NCBI RefSeq assembly: GCF_025717555.1
Contig: NZ_JAJIRP010000017.1
Coordinates: forward strand, 733 to 64,174
Length of the DNA stretch: 63,442 nucleotides
From: Paucibacter sp. B2R-40
GTDB taxonomy: Bacteria; Pseudomonadota; Gammaproteobacteria; Burkholderiales; Burkholderiaceae_C
Direction of reading: 5' to 3'
Part shown: positions 17,581 to 25,976 of the stretch, piece by piece
Numbering within the stretch: the first letter of the stretch is position 1
Layout: each line of letters opens with the position of its first letter
Program-made: the position numbers and the translations under genes
The notes under the pieces: generated by a model
What the model was told of the DNA's origin: nothing
The model's input: the letters and a program-made list of their open reading frames with translations, nothing else
Database searches by the model: none

Positions 17581-17614
17581 GCGCTTGTCTCAAAAATGTT
17601 GGTGAACCGCGGTT

Positions 17615-17698
17615 GAAGTAGACCGCAATGGGGCTCAGCACAAACGGCCGAGCACAGGCCGCGCGACAGTCTACTTCTTCGCTAGCCCGGAGAAGTAG
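17615..17698 (-). promoter_or_regulatory. Mutually exclusive hairpins between tolC-like gene and glycan module
   Basis: On the transcribed strand three segments can pair in two ways. CTACTTCT (17698-17691) can pair with AGAAGTAG (17678-17671), or the latter can pair with CTACTTC (17621-17615, within GTCTACTTC 17623-17615). The two stems share the middle segment, as in attenuators. No clear T-run follows, so this may be a processing or stability element, or chance. The 122-bp gap is one of the larger ones in the block. Confidence 0.35.
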
Positions 17699-17702
17699 TT
17701 CG

Positions 17703-19088
17703 TCAGCGCAGCGGTGTCATAACGCCACGCCCCATCGACCACATCAGTGCCACCAGTTGCTGCGCGTCGAATAAGGCATTCACATGGGCGACTCGCATCG
17801 AATAGTAGTCACCCTCGGCAGCCATCACATCGAACAACGAGCGGCGGCCCAGTTGCTGCCATTGCTGCAGCGTGGAGGCCCGCACTCTGTCGCTATTGCG
17901 CAGAATTTCCACCACACGCCGCGCCCGGTCCAAGGCAGAGGTGGCGGTCTCAAAGGTCTCCAATAGGCGGTATTGTTTGACTTCAACTGTTTCATCACGC
18001 TGCAAGTTGGCCGCTTGATAGCGGTTCTTGGCGGCCTCCAAAGTGGCATCGGCCCCGGGTTGTAGCAAAGGAATATTGACCGTCACGCCGCCAATCCAGT
18101 CGTTTGAACGGCCCACCCCGGCCACCGTCGATCCGTTCACTAGAAGACTGACGCTGGGACGTTGGCCGGCCAACACCGACTCGGCATAACTGCGCTGGGC
18201 ACGGGCTTGCGCCGAAGCCTGCGCCACATCCGGGGCTTGCAAGATGTCGGCTTGCATCTCGACCAAGTCGGGCAGTTGCGCCAACACCGAGCTCAGGCTG
18301 GCACTGACGGGCAGTTGATCACCAACCAGGCGGCGCATCCTGATCTCGGTCTGACGCATCGCAGACAAGGTCTGCTCATATTGCAGATCGGCCTGCTGCA
18401 GACTCTTTTGCGCCTGCACCAGCTCGCTGGCCCTGCCTTTGTCGGCCTTGGTGATGACCTCCAGCGAGTCCACCAGACAGGCCATCTTGCGTACATATTG
18501 GCTGTAGACCTGCGCTTGCAAGGTGTAGCGCCCACGGTCCAAGGCCAAGCTGACGGTCTGCAAGGCCAATTGTTCCTCGGCGCTGCTTTGACCATACTTG
18601 GCCGCACTGGCCAGTTGCGTGCGCCATTCCGTCAACTTGGTGATGCGCCCGGCGTCATACAGAGGTGCAGTGACACTGAGGGTGGCACTGCTTTGCGAGC
18701 CCGTGAGCGTGTTGGCTCCGGGCACTGCATGGCCTATGTAGCCGGCTCTGCCGAGCAAGTTCACCTGGGGGATGCGAGAGGCCTTGGTTTCGGCCACATC
18801 TGCCTCGGCGGCTTGGCTCAATAATTTCAAGGCGCCAATCGAGCGGCTGCGCTGCAAGGCCAAGCCGACCAGTTCCTGCAATTGAGCGCGGGGGTCCGTG
18901 GCACTGGTTTCGACCATGGTGGCGTCGCGCCCTGCCCGTGACGGGCCTGCTTCGTCCTCGCCGCAACGACTCTGACTCTGACTCTGACTCTGACTTTGAC
19001 TTTGACTCTTGGCCTGAGCTGGCGCAGGCGCGGCCCTAGCGCATAGGCTCAGAGCCATTAGCAAAGACAGCACAAGTGGTTTGGACAT
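17703..19088 (-). CDS. TolC-family outer membrane efflux protein of type I secretion system
   Basis: The 461-residue protein starts with a signal peptide (SLLMALSLCARAAPAPA) followed by an unusual Ser-Gln run and an acidic linker. The rest shows the TolC/LapE pattern: long coiled-coil helices with repeated A-A-x-A-D-V-A-x-T-x, YDAGRITKLTEWR, and a second half with the matching NIPLLQPG strand and SLFDVMAAEGDYYSMRVAHV near the end. It forms the outer-membrane trimeric tunnel through which a type I substrate leaves the cell. It lies downstream of the adaptor and ABC genes in the same direction, with a 122-bp gap, so the three form a complete exporter. Confidence 0.9.
   Translation of the reverse strand: MSKPLVLSLLMALSLCARAAPAPAQAKSQSQSQSQSQSQSRCGEDEAGPSRAGRDATMVETSATDPRAQLQELVGLALQRSRSIGALKLLSQAAEADVAETKASRIPQVNLLGRAGYIGHAVPGANTLTGSQSSATLSVTAPLYDAGRITKLTEWRTQLASAAKYGQSSAEEQLALQTVSLALDRGRYTLQAQVYSQYVRKMACLVDSLEVITKADKGRASELVQAQKSLQQADLQYEQTLSAMRQTEIRMRRLVGDQLPVSASLSSVLAQLPDLVEMQADILQAPDVAQASAQARAQRSYAESVLAGQRPSVSLLVNGSTVAGVGRSNDWIGGVTVNIPLLQPGADATLEAAKNRYQAANLQRDETVEVKQYRLLETFETATSALDRARRVVEILRNSDRVRASTLQQWQQLGRRSLFDVMAAEGDYYSMRVAHVNALFDAQQLVALMWSMGRGVMTPLR
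18968..19009 (-). repeat. 6-bp microsatellite, 7 units, in tolC-like gene
   Basis: Seven hexamers (GACTCT or GACTTT as read on the plus strand) encode a Ser-Gln run just after the signal peptide of the TolC-like protein. Copy changes keep the frame, so they would alter linker length but not switch the gene off. Confidence 0.9.
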
Positions 19089-19210
19089 GATGAAAAAGTC
19101 ACGACAAAGAGGGTGATCCCCGATACCGCTACTACATCACGTTTGGACTCGCACCGAAGTCTCGATTAGGGGCCCTTGCCGCCCCTTTATGAGGGCGTGG
19201 ACGAATTTTG

Positions 19211-20434
19211 CTAGCGCTCGCGCAAGGCTTCTTGCGACTTCATCATTGGGCGCACCAGGTAGCTCAAGACGCTGCGCTCACCGGTTCTGATCTCGACCGT
19301 TGCGGTCATGCCGGGAATCACAGGCAGGGTCTTGCCTTTGAAACGCAGATTGTTGCGCTCGGCGGCAACAGTGGCGCGGTAGTAGCCGCCTTCAGCGCTC
19401 TTTTCGGTCTCGCCCATGGCATCGGGGCTGATGTACTCGATGCGGCCGGTGAGGCCGCCGTAGACGTTGTAGTCATAGCCCGAGAGTTTGACCTGGGCAA
19501 GCTGGCCGACACGCACGAAGCCAATATCGCGAGGCTTGACACGCGCCTCGATCAGCACTCGCGGGCCTATGGGCGAAATCTCCATGATGGGCGCCCCGGC
19601 AGTGACAATTCCACCCACCGTGCTGACGCGAATATTCTTGACCACACCGTGCACAGGTGACTTGAACGTCGTGCGGCTCATCGCATCCTCCCGCACCACC
19701 ATCTGCTCATCGAGCTGGGAAAGCTCGTTTTGTACCCGCACCAACTCACCGCTGGCCTCTTGCCTGAAGCGGCTGATGCGTTCAGCACGTTGCTGCTGAA
19801 GCTCATTGACTTGACGGCTCAGGCGCATCACCTCGACGTCGGACATCAGCCCTTTGGCGGCCATGTCCTGCGCCATCTTCTGTTCGCGCGCCAGCAAGCC
19901 GCTGCTGCGTGCAATGCTGCTGACTGCCTCGTCCATCACGCGTCGCCGGGCTTCATAGGCCTCCATTTCGGCCTCGGCGATGCGCGGCACGGCCAGCACC
20001 TCGCGTGGAAACACGAGCGGTTTGGCGCTGGCCTCAGCGCTCAGCCGGGCCGCTTGAGCCTTCAGCGCAATGCGTTTGGCCTGGCCCTCGTTTTGCTGCG
20101 CCTCGACCCTGGTCGGGTCAAGTCGCGCCAACTCCTGACCTAGCGCGACTTCCTCGCCCTCGCGAACAAATAACTCGCGCAGGATGCCACTTTCCAGACT
20201 GGCGATGACTTGCTCGCGCCCGTCGGGCACGATGCGTCCATCACTGCGGGTGACTTCGTCCACGGTGGCCAGTGCTGACCATGTGAGAGCGACCACGACG
20301 GCGATCAACATCAGGTAGATCGCCCACATGGCATGGGGCAATGGTTCCTCGATCTGAGCATGATTCAAGCCGGTGACGAACATGCCCTCTTCACGGCTCA
20401 GGGCCATGCCGCCGGCCTTGCTTTTGATACTCAT
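19211..20434 (-). CDS. HlyD/LapC-family membrane fusion protein of type I secretion system
   Basis: The 407-residue adaptor has a short cytoplasmic head, one membrane segment (about residues 36-58, MWAIYLMLIAVVVALTW), a lipoyl half-motif DGREQVIASLESGILRELFV, a coiled coil (about 110-270) and a second lipoyl half (FKSPVHGVVKNIRVSTVGGIV). The C-terminus VIPGMTATVEIRTGERSVLSYL is the family signature. It bridges the inner-membrane ABC protein and the TolC-like tunnel. The start is 3 bp after the ABC gene stop. It matches the LapC branch used for large adhesins. Confidence 0.93.
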   Translation of the reverse strand: MSIKSKAGGMALSREEGMFVTGLNHAQIEEPLPHAMWAIYLMLIAVVVALTWSALATVDEVTRSDGRIVPDGREQVIASLESGILRELFVREGEEVALGQELARLDPTRVEAQQNEGQAKRIALKAQAARLSAEASAKPLVFPREVLAVPRIAEAEMEAYEARRRVMDEAVSSIARSSGLLAREQKMAQDMAAKGLMSDVEVMRLSRQVNELQQQRAERISRFRQEASGELVRVQNELSQLDEQMVVREDAMSRTTFKSPVHGVVKNIRVSTVGGIVTAGAPIMEISPIGPRVLIEARVKPRDIGFVRVGQLAQVKLSGYDYNVYGGLTGRIEYISPDAMGETEKSAEGGYYRATVAAERNNLRFKGKTLPVIPGMTATVEIRTGERSVLSYLVRPMMKSQEALRER

Positions 20435-20437
20435 GGC

Positions 20438-22807
20438 TTATACCGAGGCTGAGCGTTGCACCGGCTGGGCCGATGGGTGCATATGCAAATTGGCGCCAGC
20501 TCCGTTGGCCGCGGCTTCTGCAGTTGCCGCGCTGGGCCGCACGCCCGACAAGGCGGCCAAGACCTGGTCACGCGGACCATCCAGCACCACGCGGCCGTTG
20601 TCCACCACCACGATGCGGGCCACCAACTCCAGCACCGCCGGTCGGTGGGTCACGACCACCAGGGTGCAGGTACCGGCGGCATCGCGCAATTGGCGCAAGA
20701 AAGCCATTTCGGACTGTGCATCCATGGAGCTCGTTGGTTCATCCATCAGCAATATTTGCGGCTTGGTGACCAAGCTGCGAGCCAGCGCCACCAGTTGACG
20801 CTGGCCACCCGACAGCAGCCCGCCCATTTCGCCCACGGGCAGGTCCCAGCCCTTGGGGTGGCCGGCGACCACGCGGTCCAAGCCTGTCAGCCGGGCGACC
20901 TCGACCAGTCGCCCCGCGTCCAAATGGGCGCGACCCATCAAGACGTTGTCCCGCAGCGTGCCATGGAAGAGCCGCGGCTCTTGGGACACAAAGCCCACCT
21001 TGGCGCGGAACTCGGCCGGGTCAACCTGGCGCAAATCAATACCATCCACATCCACCATGCCTTCGGTGGGCTGATACAGGCCGGCCAGCAGGCGCAAAAT
21101 TGTCGACTTGCCGCTGCCGATACGGCCCAGCACGGCGACTCGCTCGCCTGCCTGCAGGCGCAGATTGACGGCTTTCAAGATCTTTGGCGCTTCGCCCTGA
21201 CCCACCATGGGGTAGGAGAACCCCACATCGTGAAGCCCGAGCTTGCCACTGACCTGGGTCAAAGGTACATAGTTGCGACTGCCGTCGCGCTCGGTCGGCG
21301 AGTTCATCATCCGGTCCAGCGACAGCATCGCAGCGCGTGCGCCTTGATAGCGCGTCGCCAAACTCACGAGACTGCCCAGCGGCATGATGGCGCGCCCTGC
21401 AAACATCACGGCGCCGATCAATGCGCCGGCCGTAATCAAGCCATCTTGGATCAGATAAACGCCCCAGACCAGCATGATCAAATTGATGGACTGCTGCAGC
21501 GTCATGGTGATGTTGCTGCTCCAACTCGACATATTTCGCGCCCGCAGCGAGGACTCGGCGGCGATAGAGGTGCTGGTTTCATAGCGGCGCAAAAACCTGC
21601 CTTCGGCACCCGAAGTCTTGAGATCCTCCAGGCCCTCAATGGCTTCGACCAGCGTGCCTTGCAGATCGGCTGTCTCGGCCATATTGGTCCGCATGGCCTT
21701 GCGCAAATGGCCTTGAATCGCATAGGTCAAAGCAAGAATCAAGGGAATCGTGAGCACCAGCACCCAGCCCAGCGGGCCGCCGATCACAAAGGTCATGCCG
21801 ACGAACAGCACAATGAAGGGCAAATCGGTCAAGGCCGACATCGTCGCCGAGGTGAAAAACTCGCGCACGACCTCAATCTGAGCCAAGTAATGCGCATAGG
21901 AGCCGGCCGACTCGGGCTTGTGCTCCATGCGCACGCCCAGGGTCTGGCGGAACAACTTGGCACCGATGATCATGTCGGCCTTGCGGCCAGCCAGATCAAT
22001 CAAATGACTGCGCAACTGGCGCGCGAACATATCGAATATCAAGGCCACGCCCGCGCCCACCGCCAGCGTCCAAAGTGTCACCAGCGCTTGATTCGGAATC
22101 ACCTTGTCGTAGATCACCGAAGTAACCAAGCCCGAAACCAGCATCAAGACGTTGCTCAGCAGCGCTGCCAACATGGCCGAGCGGTAGTAGGGAATGAAGC
22201 GCTTCAAAGTGCCCCAGAGCCAATGCTCGCCGGCCACCTTCAGCAGCGGCTCATCGCGGGTGTTGCGGGTGTGAGCTTGGGACTGCTCTTGCGGCGACGA
22301 GACCAGCACAAAGCCACTGTACTCGGGCTCCAGTTCCGAAGTGAAGGCGGTACAACTGGCCGCTTCCGGCCCTGGGAACACCACTTCATAGCGGCCGCCG
22401 GTCGCTTCTGTGCCGTCGTCCAGGCGCTTGACCAACACGCAGGCGTCGCCCTCGTTGAGCAACAGCACCGCCGGCATCAGCAAGGGATTGATGTCGTCGA
22501 TCGATTTGCGCAGCAGGCCGGCGTTATAGCCCGCCTCACGCATCACTCGCAAGGCCTGATCAGGCGCCAGCGGCCCTTCAACCGGAGCGCCGGCGCGCAG
22601 TGACTCGGCCGAGCGTGGCCGGCCATGATGACGGGTCACCCAAGCGAGCGCGCTCAGCAGTGGGTCACCAATGGGCTGCTCCGCCAAACCTTGCAGCGGA
22701 TCGGGCATCACAGGCTCGCTGGCAACCGAGCTATCGGCGGCCAGGCGCAAGCCCTTAGCCGCCTTGGAGACGCTGCCATCAAAGAAGGAATCGTGACGCT
22801 GCGACAC
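20438..22807 (-). CDS. LapB-type type I secretion ABC transporter with degenerate C39-like domain
   Basis: The 789-residue protein has an N-terminal domain (about 40-180) resembling a C39 peptidase but lacking the catalytic Cys (DPLLSALAWVTRHHGRP), so it is a docking domain, not a protease. An ABC transmembrane domain (about 200-480) follows. The ATPase domain has Walker A GRIGSGKST, signature LLSGGQRQ, Walker B ILLMDEPTSS and an H-loop VVTHRP. These features are typical of LapB/LssB exporters of large RTX-type adhesins that carry an uncleaved C-terminal signal. Its substrate is not encoded inside the operon; the octad-repeat proteins at the end of the block are the nearest candidates. No LapD/LapG genes are present. 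Confidence 0.93.
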   Translation of the reverse strand: MSQRHDSFFDGSVSKAAKGLRLAADSSVASEPVMPDPLQGLAEQPIGDPLLSALAWVTRHHGRPRSAESLRAGAPVEGPLAPDQALRVMREAGYNAGLLRKSIDDINPLLMPAVLLLNEGDACVLVKRLDDGTEATGGRYEVVFPGPEAASCTAFTSELEPEYSGFVLVSSPQEQSQAHTRNTRDEPLLKVAGEHWLWGTLKRFIPYYRSAMLAALLSNVLMLVSGLVTSVIYDKVIPNQALVTLWTLAVGAGVALIFDMFARQLRSHLIDLAGRKADMIIGAKLFRQTLGVRMEHKPESAGSYAHYLAQIEVVREFFTSATMSALTDLPFIVLFVGMTFVIGGPLGWVLVLTIPLILALTYAIQGHLRKAMRTNMAETADLQGTLVEAIEGLEDLKTSGAEGRFLRRYETSTSIAAESSLRARNMSSWSSNITMTLQQSINLIMLVWGVYLIQDGLITAGALIGAVMFAGRAIMPLGSLVSLATRYQGARAAMLSLDRMMNSPTERDGSRNYVPLTQVSGKLGLHDVGFSYPMVGQGEAPKILKAVNLRLQAGERVAVLGRIGSGKSTILRLLAGLYQPTEGMVDVDGIDLRQVDPAEFRAKVGFVSQEPRLFHGTLRDNVLMGRAHLDAGRLVEVARLTGLDRVVAGHPKGWDLPVGEMGGLLSGGQRQLVALARSLVTKPQILLMDEPTSSMDAQSEMAFLRQLRDAAGTCTLVVVTHRPAVLELVARIVVVDNGRVVLDGPRDQVLAALSGVRPSAATAEAAANGAGANLHMHPSAQPVQRSASV

Positions 22808-22873
22808 ACTAAGCCTTGGTCTGAAAGGTGTAAAAGGTGTGAGAGCTGAAAAAACCGACCGAATTCAGCTTCC

Positions 22874-24757
22874 TCATGCGCCTGCTTGATCGCCCCGTCG
22901 TTGCGCCAAGGCCATGCGCTCGAATTCATGCTCAAGATCGCGCACAACAGCGGGAATGTCAAACAGTGCCGAGCTGCGCCCCTGCTCGCGCAGATAACGT
23001 TTATAGGATTCAATTCTTGCCGGGTTTTGCCCCAACTGCACCGCCCTGCCCTCGTATTCGGCCAAGCTGAAAGTAATTAAGTCAGGTAAACCAACGGCGC
23101 TCAGCAAACTGCCCGCCATGCGCGAGATATAGCTGCGGCCCGAGCGGGTCAGGATAGGCGTGCCCATCCACAAACAGTCACTCGCGGTGGTGCCGGCGTT
23201 ATAGGGGAAGGTATCCAAGAAGAGGTCCGCCAAGGCAAAGCGCGCCAGGTAGTCCGGCGGCGCCGCGCGCGGGGCAAAGATAAGCCGCTCTTCAAGCACG
23301 TTATGCTCGGCCGCCACACGCAGCATATTGGCCTTGGCCCATTCGTTATCAGCCAATAGCCACATCACGCTGCCGGGCACTTGCTCCAGGATGCGCATCC
23401 AACTGCTGAACACCTCTTCATTGAATTTGTGGTTATTGTTGAACGAGCAATAGACGAAGGCGTTCTCGGGCAGCCCGTACTGCTCGCGGCAAGGTGCCGG
23501 GCCCACTTCGCGCTGGCGGTCGCTGACTTGGTAGCAATTGGGCAGGTAGATCGGACGCTCGGTGCAATAAGGCAGGTACTCGGGCGGCATCACGAAGCGG
23601 TCGGCAATGATCCAGTCCACGCCCGGCAAAGCGGATGTGCCGGGCAGGCCCAGATAGCTGACCTGGATCGGCGCCGGGCGATAGGCCAGAATGTTTGGCC
23701 GAGCGCCGCTGGTCAAGCCCTGCAAGTCGACCAGGATGTCAATGCCTGCTTCGGCGATCAAGCGCGCGGCCGTCAGGTCATCCACACCTGCGAGGCGCAC
23801 ATGGTGGTCCATCGCCTTCAAGATGCGTGCACGCTGCGCGGTTCCGTCCTCTCGGCTCCAGCAAAAGGCATACACCTCAAAGCGGTCACGGTCATGTAAT
23901 TCGAACAATTCGGGCGTCAACAGTCCGACCGCATGCATGCACAAGTCGCCGGACAAATAGCCAATCTTGATGCGCCCTTTGCGAGGCTGGCGTGCCGTGG
24001 CCAGTTCGTGCAAAGGCCTGTCTTTGTAAACCAGCACTTTCTCATGCACAAATCGCTGCGCCGCCATCAGCTGAAGGGCGGGATCATCACTGGCGCTCAA
24101 CATGGCCAGCAGCGATGTGCCCACCAGCAATTGGTTGTGTGTCACGTCGCCGACGGCTTGGTAAACCGGCCAATCGCACTGTTTCTGACGGATGTGCACA
24201 TAGTGCTGAATGACATCGCCCTGGCGGGCCTTGAGCGTCAGGCTTTGTCGCATCAAGGCCTGCGATTCTGCCAAGCGGCGCTGCGTCTCCAGCAGCCGAG
24301 CCGAATTGTTCAGGGCATGCAAAACCAGCTCCAACACCGCAGGGTTGGCGCGGTCCAAAGACGGGTCTTCGAACACCGTTCTCCACTCGCCGAGGGCTTC
24401 TTCGATTCGACCCAAATGTTCCAACTGATGGCCCAAATTCAAGCGGGCCTGGGTAAAGGTAGGGCTCAAAGCCAAGGCCGTCGCGTAAATTTGCTCGGCT
24501 TCGGCGTGTCTGTTCCTCGACCCCAGCAGCGTGCCTAAGTTGTAGCAAGCCACATGCAAGAGGACAGATTTGGTATGGGTCGTCCAATTTTGATAAAGCA
24601 CGATCGCGGCATCGACCAAACCCTCCCGCTGCAGCTTGTCGGCCTTTTCCATCAACACGCTGAGCTCCATCGCACCGGAGCGCGCCAGATCTAGCATTTG
24701 CTCAAGCTCCGGGTTGCTGGCGAGCGAGTCTTTAGTAGCAGGAGTGGTTTTATCCAT
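22874..24757 (-). CDS. GT41-family O-GlcNAc transferase-like protein with TPR repeats
   Basis: The 627-residue protein has TPR-like repeats at about residues 30-200 (YNLGTLLGSRNRHAEAEQIY, ARLNLGHQLEHLGRIEEAL). The C-terminal catalytic region shares the OGT/SPINDLY pattern: GYLSGDLCMHAVG with the catalytic-region His, ILVDLQGLTSGARP, YLGLPGTS, YCSFNNNHKFN with the UDP-contacting Lys, and FLDTFPYNAGTTASDCLWMG. Family members attach a sugar from a nucleotide donor to Ser/Thr, or to Asn in HMW1C, in the cytoplasm. It is the first gene of the block, 66 bp before the ABC transporter, so a secreted protein is a plausible acceptor. The octad repeats downstream are Ser/Thr-rich. Donor sugar and acceptor are inferred, not known. 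Confidence 0.9.
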   Translation of the reverse strand: MDKTTPATKDSLASNPELEQMLDLARSGAMELSVLMEKADKLQREGLVDAAIVLYQNWTTHTKSVLLHVACYNLGTLLGSRNRHAEAEQIYATALALSPTFTQARLNLGHQLEHLGRIEEALGEWRTVFEDPSLDRANPAVLELVLHALNNSARLLETQRRLAESQALMRQSLTLKARQGDVIQHYVHIRQKQCDWPVYQAVGDVTHNQLLVGTSLLAMLSASDDPALQLMAAQRFVHEKVLVYKDRPLHELATARQPRKGRIKIGYLSGDLCMHAVGLLTPELFELHDRDRFEVYAFCWSREDGTAQRARILKAMDHHVRLAGVDDLTAARLIAEAGIDILVDLQGLTSGARPNILAYRPAPIQVSYLGLPGTSALPGVDWIIADRFVMPPEYLPYCTERPIYLPNCYQVSDRQREVGPAPCREQYGLPENAFVYCSFNNNHKFNEEVFSSWMRILEQVPGSVMWLLADNEWAKANMLRVAAEHNVLEERLIFAPRAAPPDYLARFALADLFLDTFPYNAGTTASDCLWMGTPILTRSGRSYISRMAGSLLSAVGLPDLITFSLAEYEGRAVQLGQNPARIESYKRYLREQGRSSALFDIPAVVRDLEHEFERMALAQRRGDQAGA

Positions 24758-25025
24758 GGCGATAGGTCCGCAAATACGGCTCGTGAAGGCTTAAGCGATG
24801 TTAGACGGCGACCCCAGTTTGGGCGCGCCGATTAGGACTGGAAATTGAGCGCAGTTCCCATCCAAGGCGAGCGCAATCGCTTGGTAGATACCCTTGACAG
24901 AGGCGAACAAGGCTGTCATGGCGGCCCTATTTGTGGCTTTAGTTTGCGGCCGCGCTGACGAAAATTCAGGCAAGCCCTCTGGAGGGGGAAACGGCCGATC
25001 CCGGTCGCTACAAATAGAGCTAAAA

Positions 25026-25532
25026 ATGCTGAATGCAATTCTGACTCGATGGGCCAGGACTCGCGGAGCGTCCTCGCCTTCAAGGTCTGCGGGCTCATCG
25101 CGGTTCTCCACCCTGGGCCGTAGCACCCAAAGCCCACCTGGCCGGCAATCTGGCCAATCGGCTGACTCCATATGGCAATCGCTGCTGCGTTTGATGCCCA
25201 GCGAGGCTGATCCTTGGGGCGCAACTTTGCCCTGTCAAAGTGTCTTGCTGCACAACGTGCCGAACGCACGCGCTGCTTTCGAGGCCTGCTTGAATGGTTT
25301 GCACAGCAGCGATATTGAAGAGTTGCAGCGCAGCATTCAACGCAGCCGCAGCCTGCGAGATTTGTGGCATCTGCGGACTTGGCTCTATACCGAAGTGGCG
25401 CGAGCCTTTTCTCAGGCCGAGGCGGAATTACGGCTGAGTCGGCTGAACGCGCATTTCCAATTTGGCGCCAGTTTTGGCTTCAGCGGCCAGACGCAAAGTG
25501 CTCCCGTCCAATCTCGCCTGGCCAAGCACTGA
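25026..25532 (+). CDS. Hypothetical protein
   Basis: I do not recognise this 168-residue protein. The C-terminal part (SLRDLWHLRTWLYTEVARAF, then SQAEAELRLSRLNAHF) is helical and looks like real coding sequence. The first 60 residues are Arg/Ser/Gly-rich and low in complexity. The ATG at 25026 is preceded by A-rich sequence; the frame is open further upstream (to a TTG near 24894), so the start is uncertain. Its TGA overlaps the ATG of the next gene (TGATG), which supports a two-gene operon. No signal peptide or membrane segment. Confidence 0.55.
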   Translation: MLNAILTRWARTRGASSPSRSAGSSRFSTLGRSTQSPPGRQSGQSADSIWQSLLRLMPSEADPWGATLPCQSVLLHNVPNARAAFEACLNGLHSSDIEELQRSIQRSRSLRDLWHLRTWLYTEVARAFSQAEAELRLSRLNAHFQFGASFGFSGQTQSAPVQSRLAKH

Positions 25533-25903
25533 TGAATTTGCATTTGACCTTGCGCGATATTCCGCGCTTTCCACCACCGTGGTCCTATGCCTGCGCGGGT
25601 CGCCCCGATGAGCGGCGTGGTCGCATCGCGCTGCGCCGGGCCTTTGTCGAACTCAAGCTGAGCTTCTTGCGCGCTGCGGCCGACGTGCCCGGAGAAATAG
25701 GCAGCCATTTGCAAACGCTGGTTCGCCAGGCCAGCGAGCCGATCGAATTGTGGTTGCTGCACACCAGCCTGCTCGCAGCCATGCCCTGTGAGCTCGACCA
25801 TGAACTGGGCCGAGCACAGCAGCACCGACATTCATTGTCGACCGCCTTGGCAGTCAACTGCCCTGACAGCAAGCCCCTTGACAGCCCAAGCGCTCGCCGC
25901 TGA
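25532..25903 (+). CDS. Hypothetical protein
   Basis: This protein of about 123 residues starts M-N-L-H-L-T-L-R-D-I-P-R-F and continues with ELKLSFLRAAADVPG and IELWLLHTSLLAAMP, probably helical. No family recognised. It is translationally coupled to the gene before it through TGATG. The last 20 residues are rich in Ser and Pro and the true end may be less conserved. The opposite strand is also open here but lacks a plausible start or motif. Confidence 0.55.
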   Translation: MNLHLTLRDIPRFPPPWSYACAGRPDERRGRIALRRAFVELKLSFLRAAADVPGEIGSHLQTLVRQASEPIELWLLHTSLLAAMPCELDHELGRAQQHRHSLSTALAVNCPDSKPLDSPSARR

Positions 25904-25976
25904 GGGCGCGCAAGTCAGCGGGTTCTAGCCTCATTTTGTGACACTTGCTGCGGGCAAGGCAGAATGCGGCTCAAGT

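Noticed and set aside
19168-19186. Hairpin AGGGGC/GCCCCT between lapC-like and tolC-like genes as a terminator
   Set aside because: Only 6 bp and no T-run on the transcribed strand; the gene downstream belongs to the same exporter.
20456-22603. Open frame of 715 codons on the plus strand opposite the LapB-type gene
   Set aside because: It is an antisense shadow: composition is His/Gln/Arg-rich, no domain is visible, and the minus-strand frame has all ABC-transporter motifs.
24894-24922. TTGACA as a -35 box for the hypothetical gene pair
   Set aside because: No acceptable -10 hexamer at 16-18 bp downstream.
24758-25025. Minus-strand open frame near 24791-25171 as a gene
   Set aside because: No similarity, Arg/Pro-rich composition, and it overlaps the more convincing plus-strand frame.
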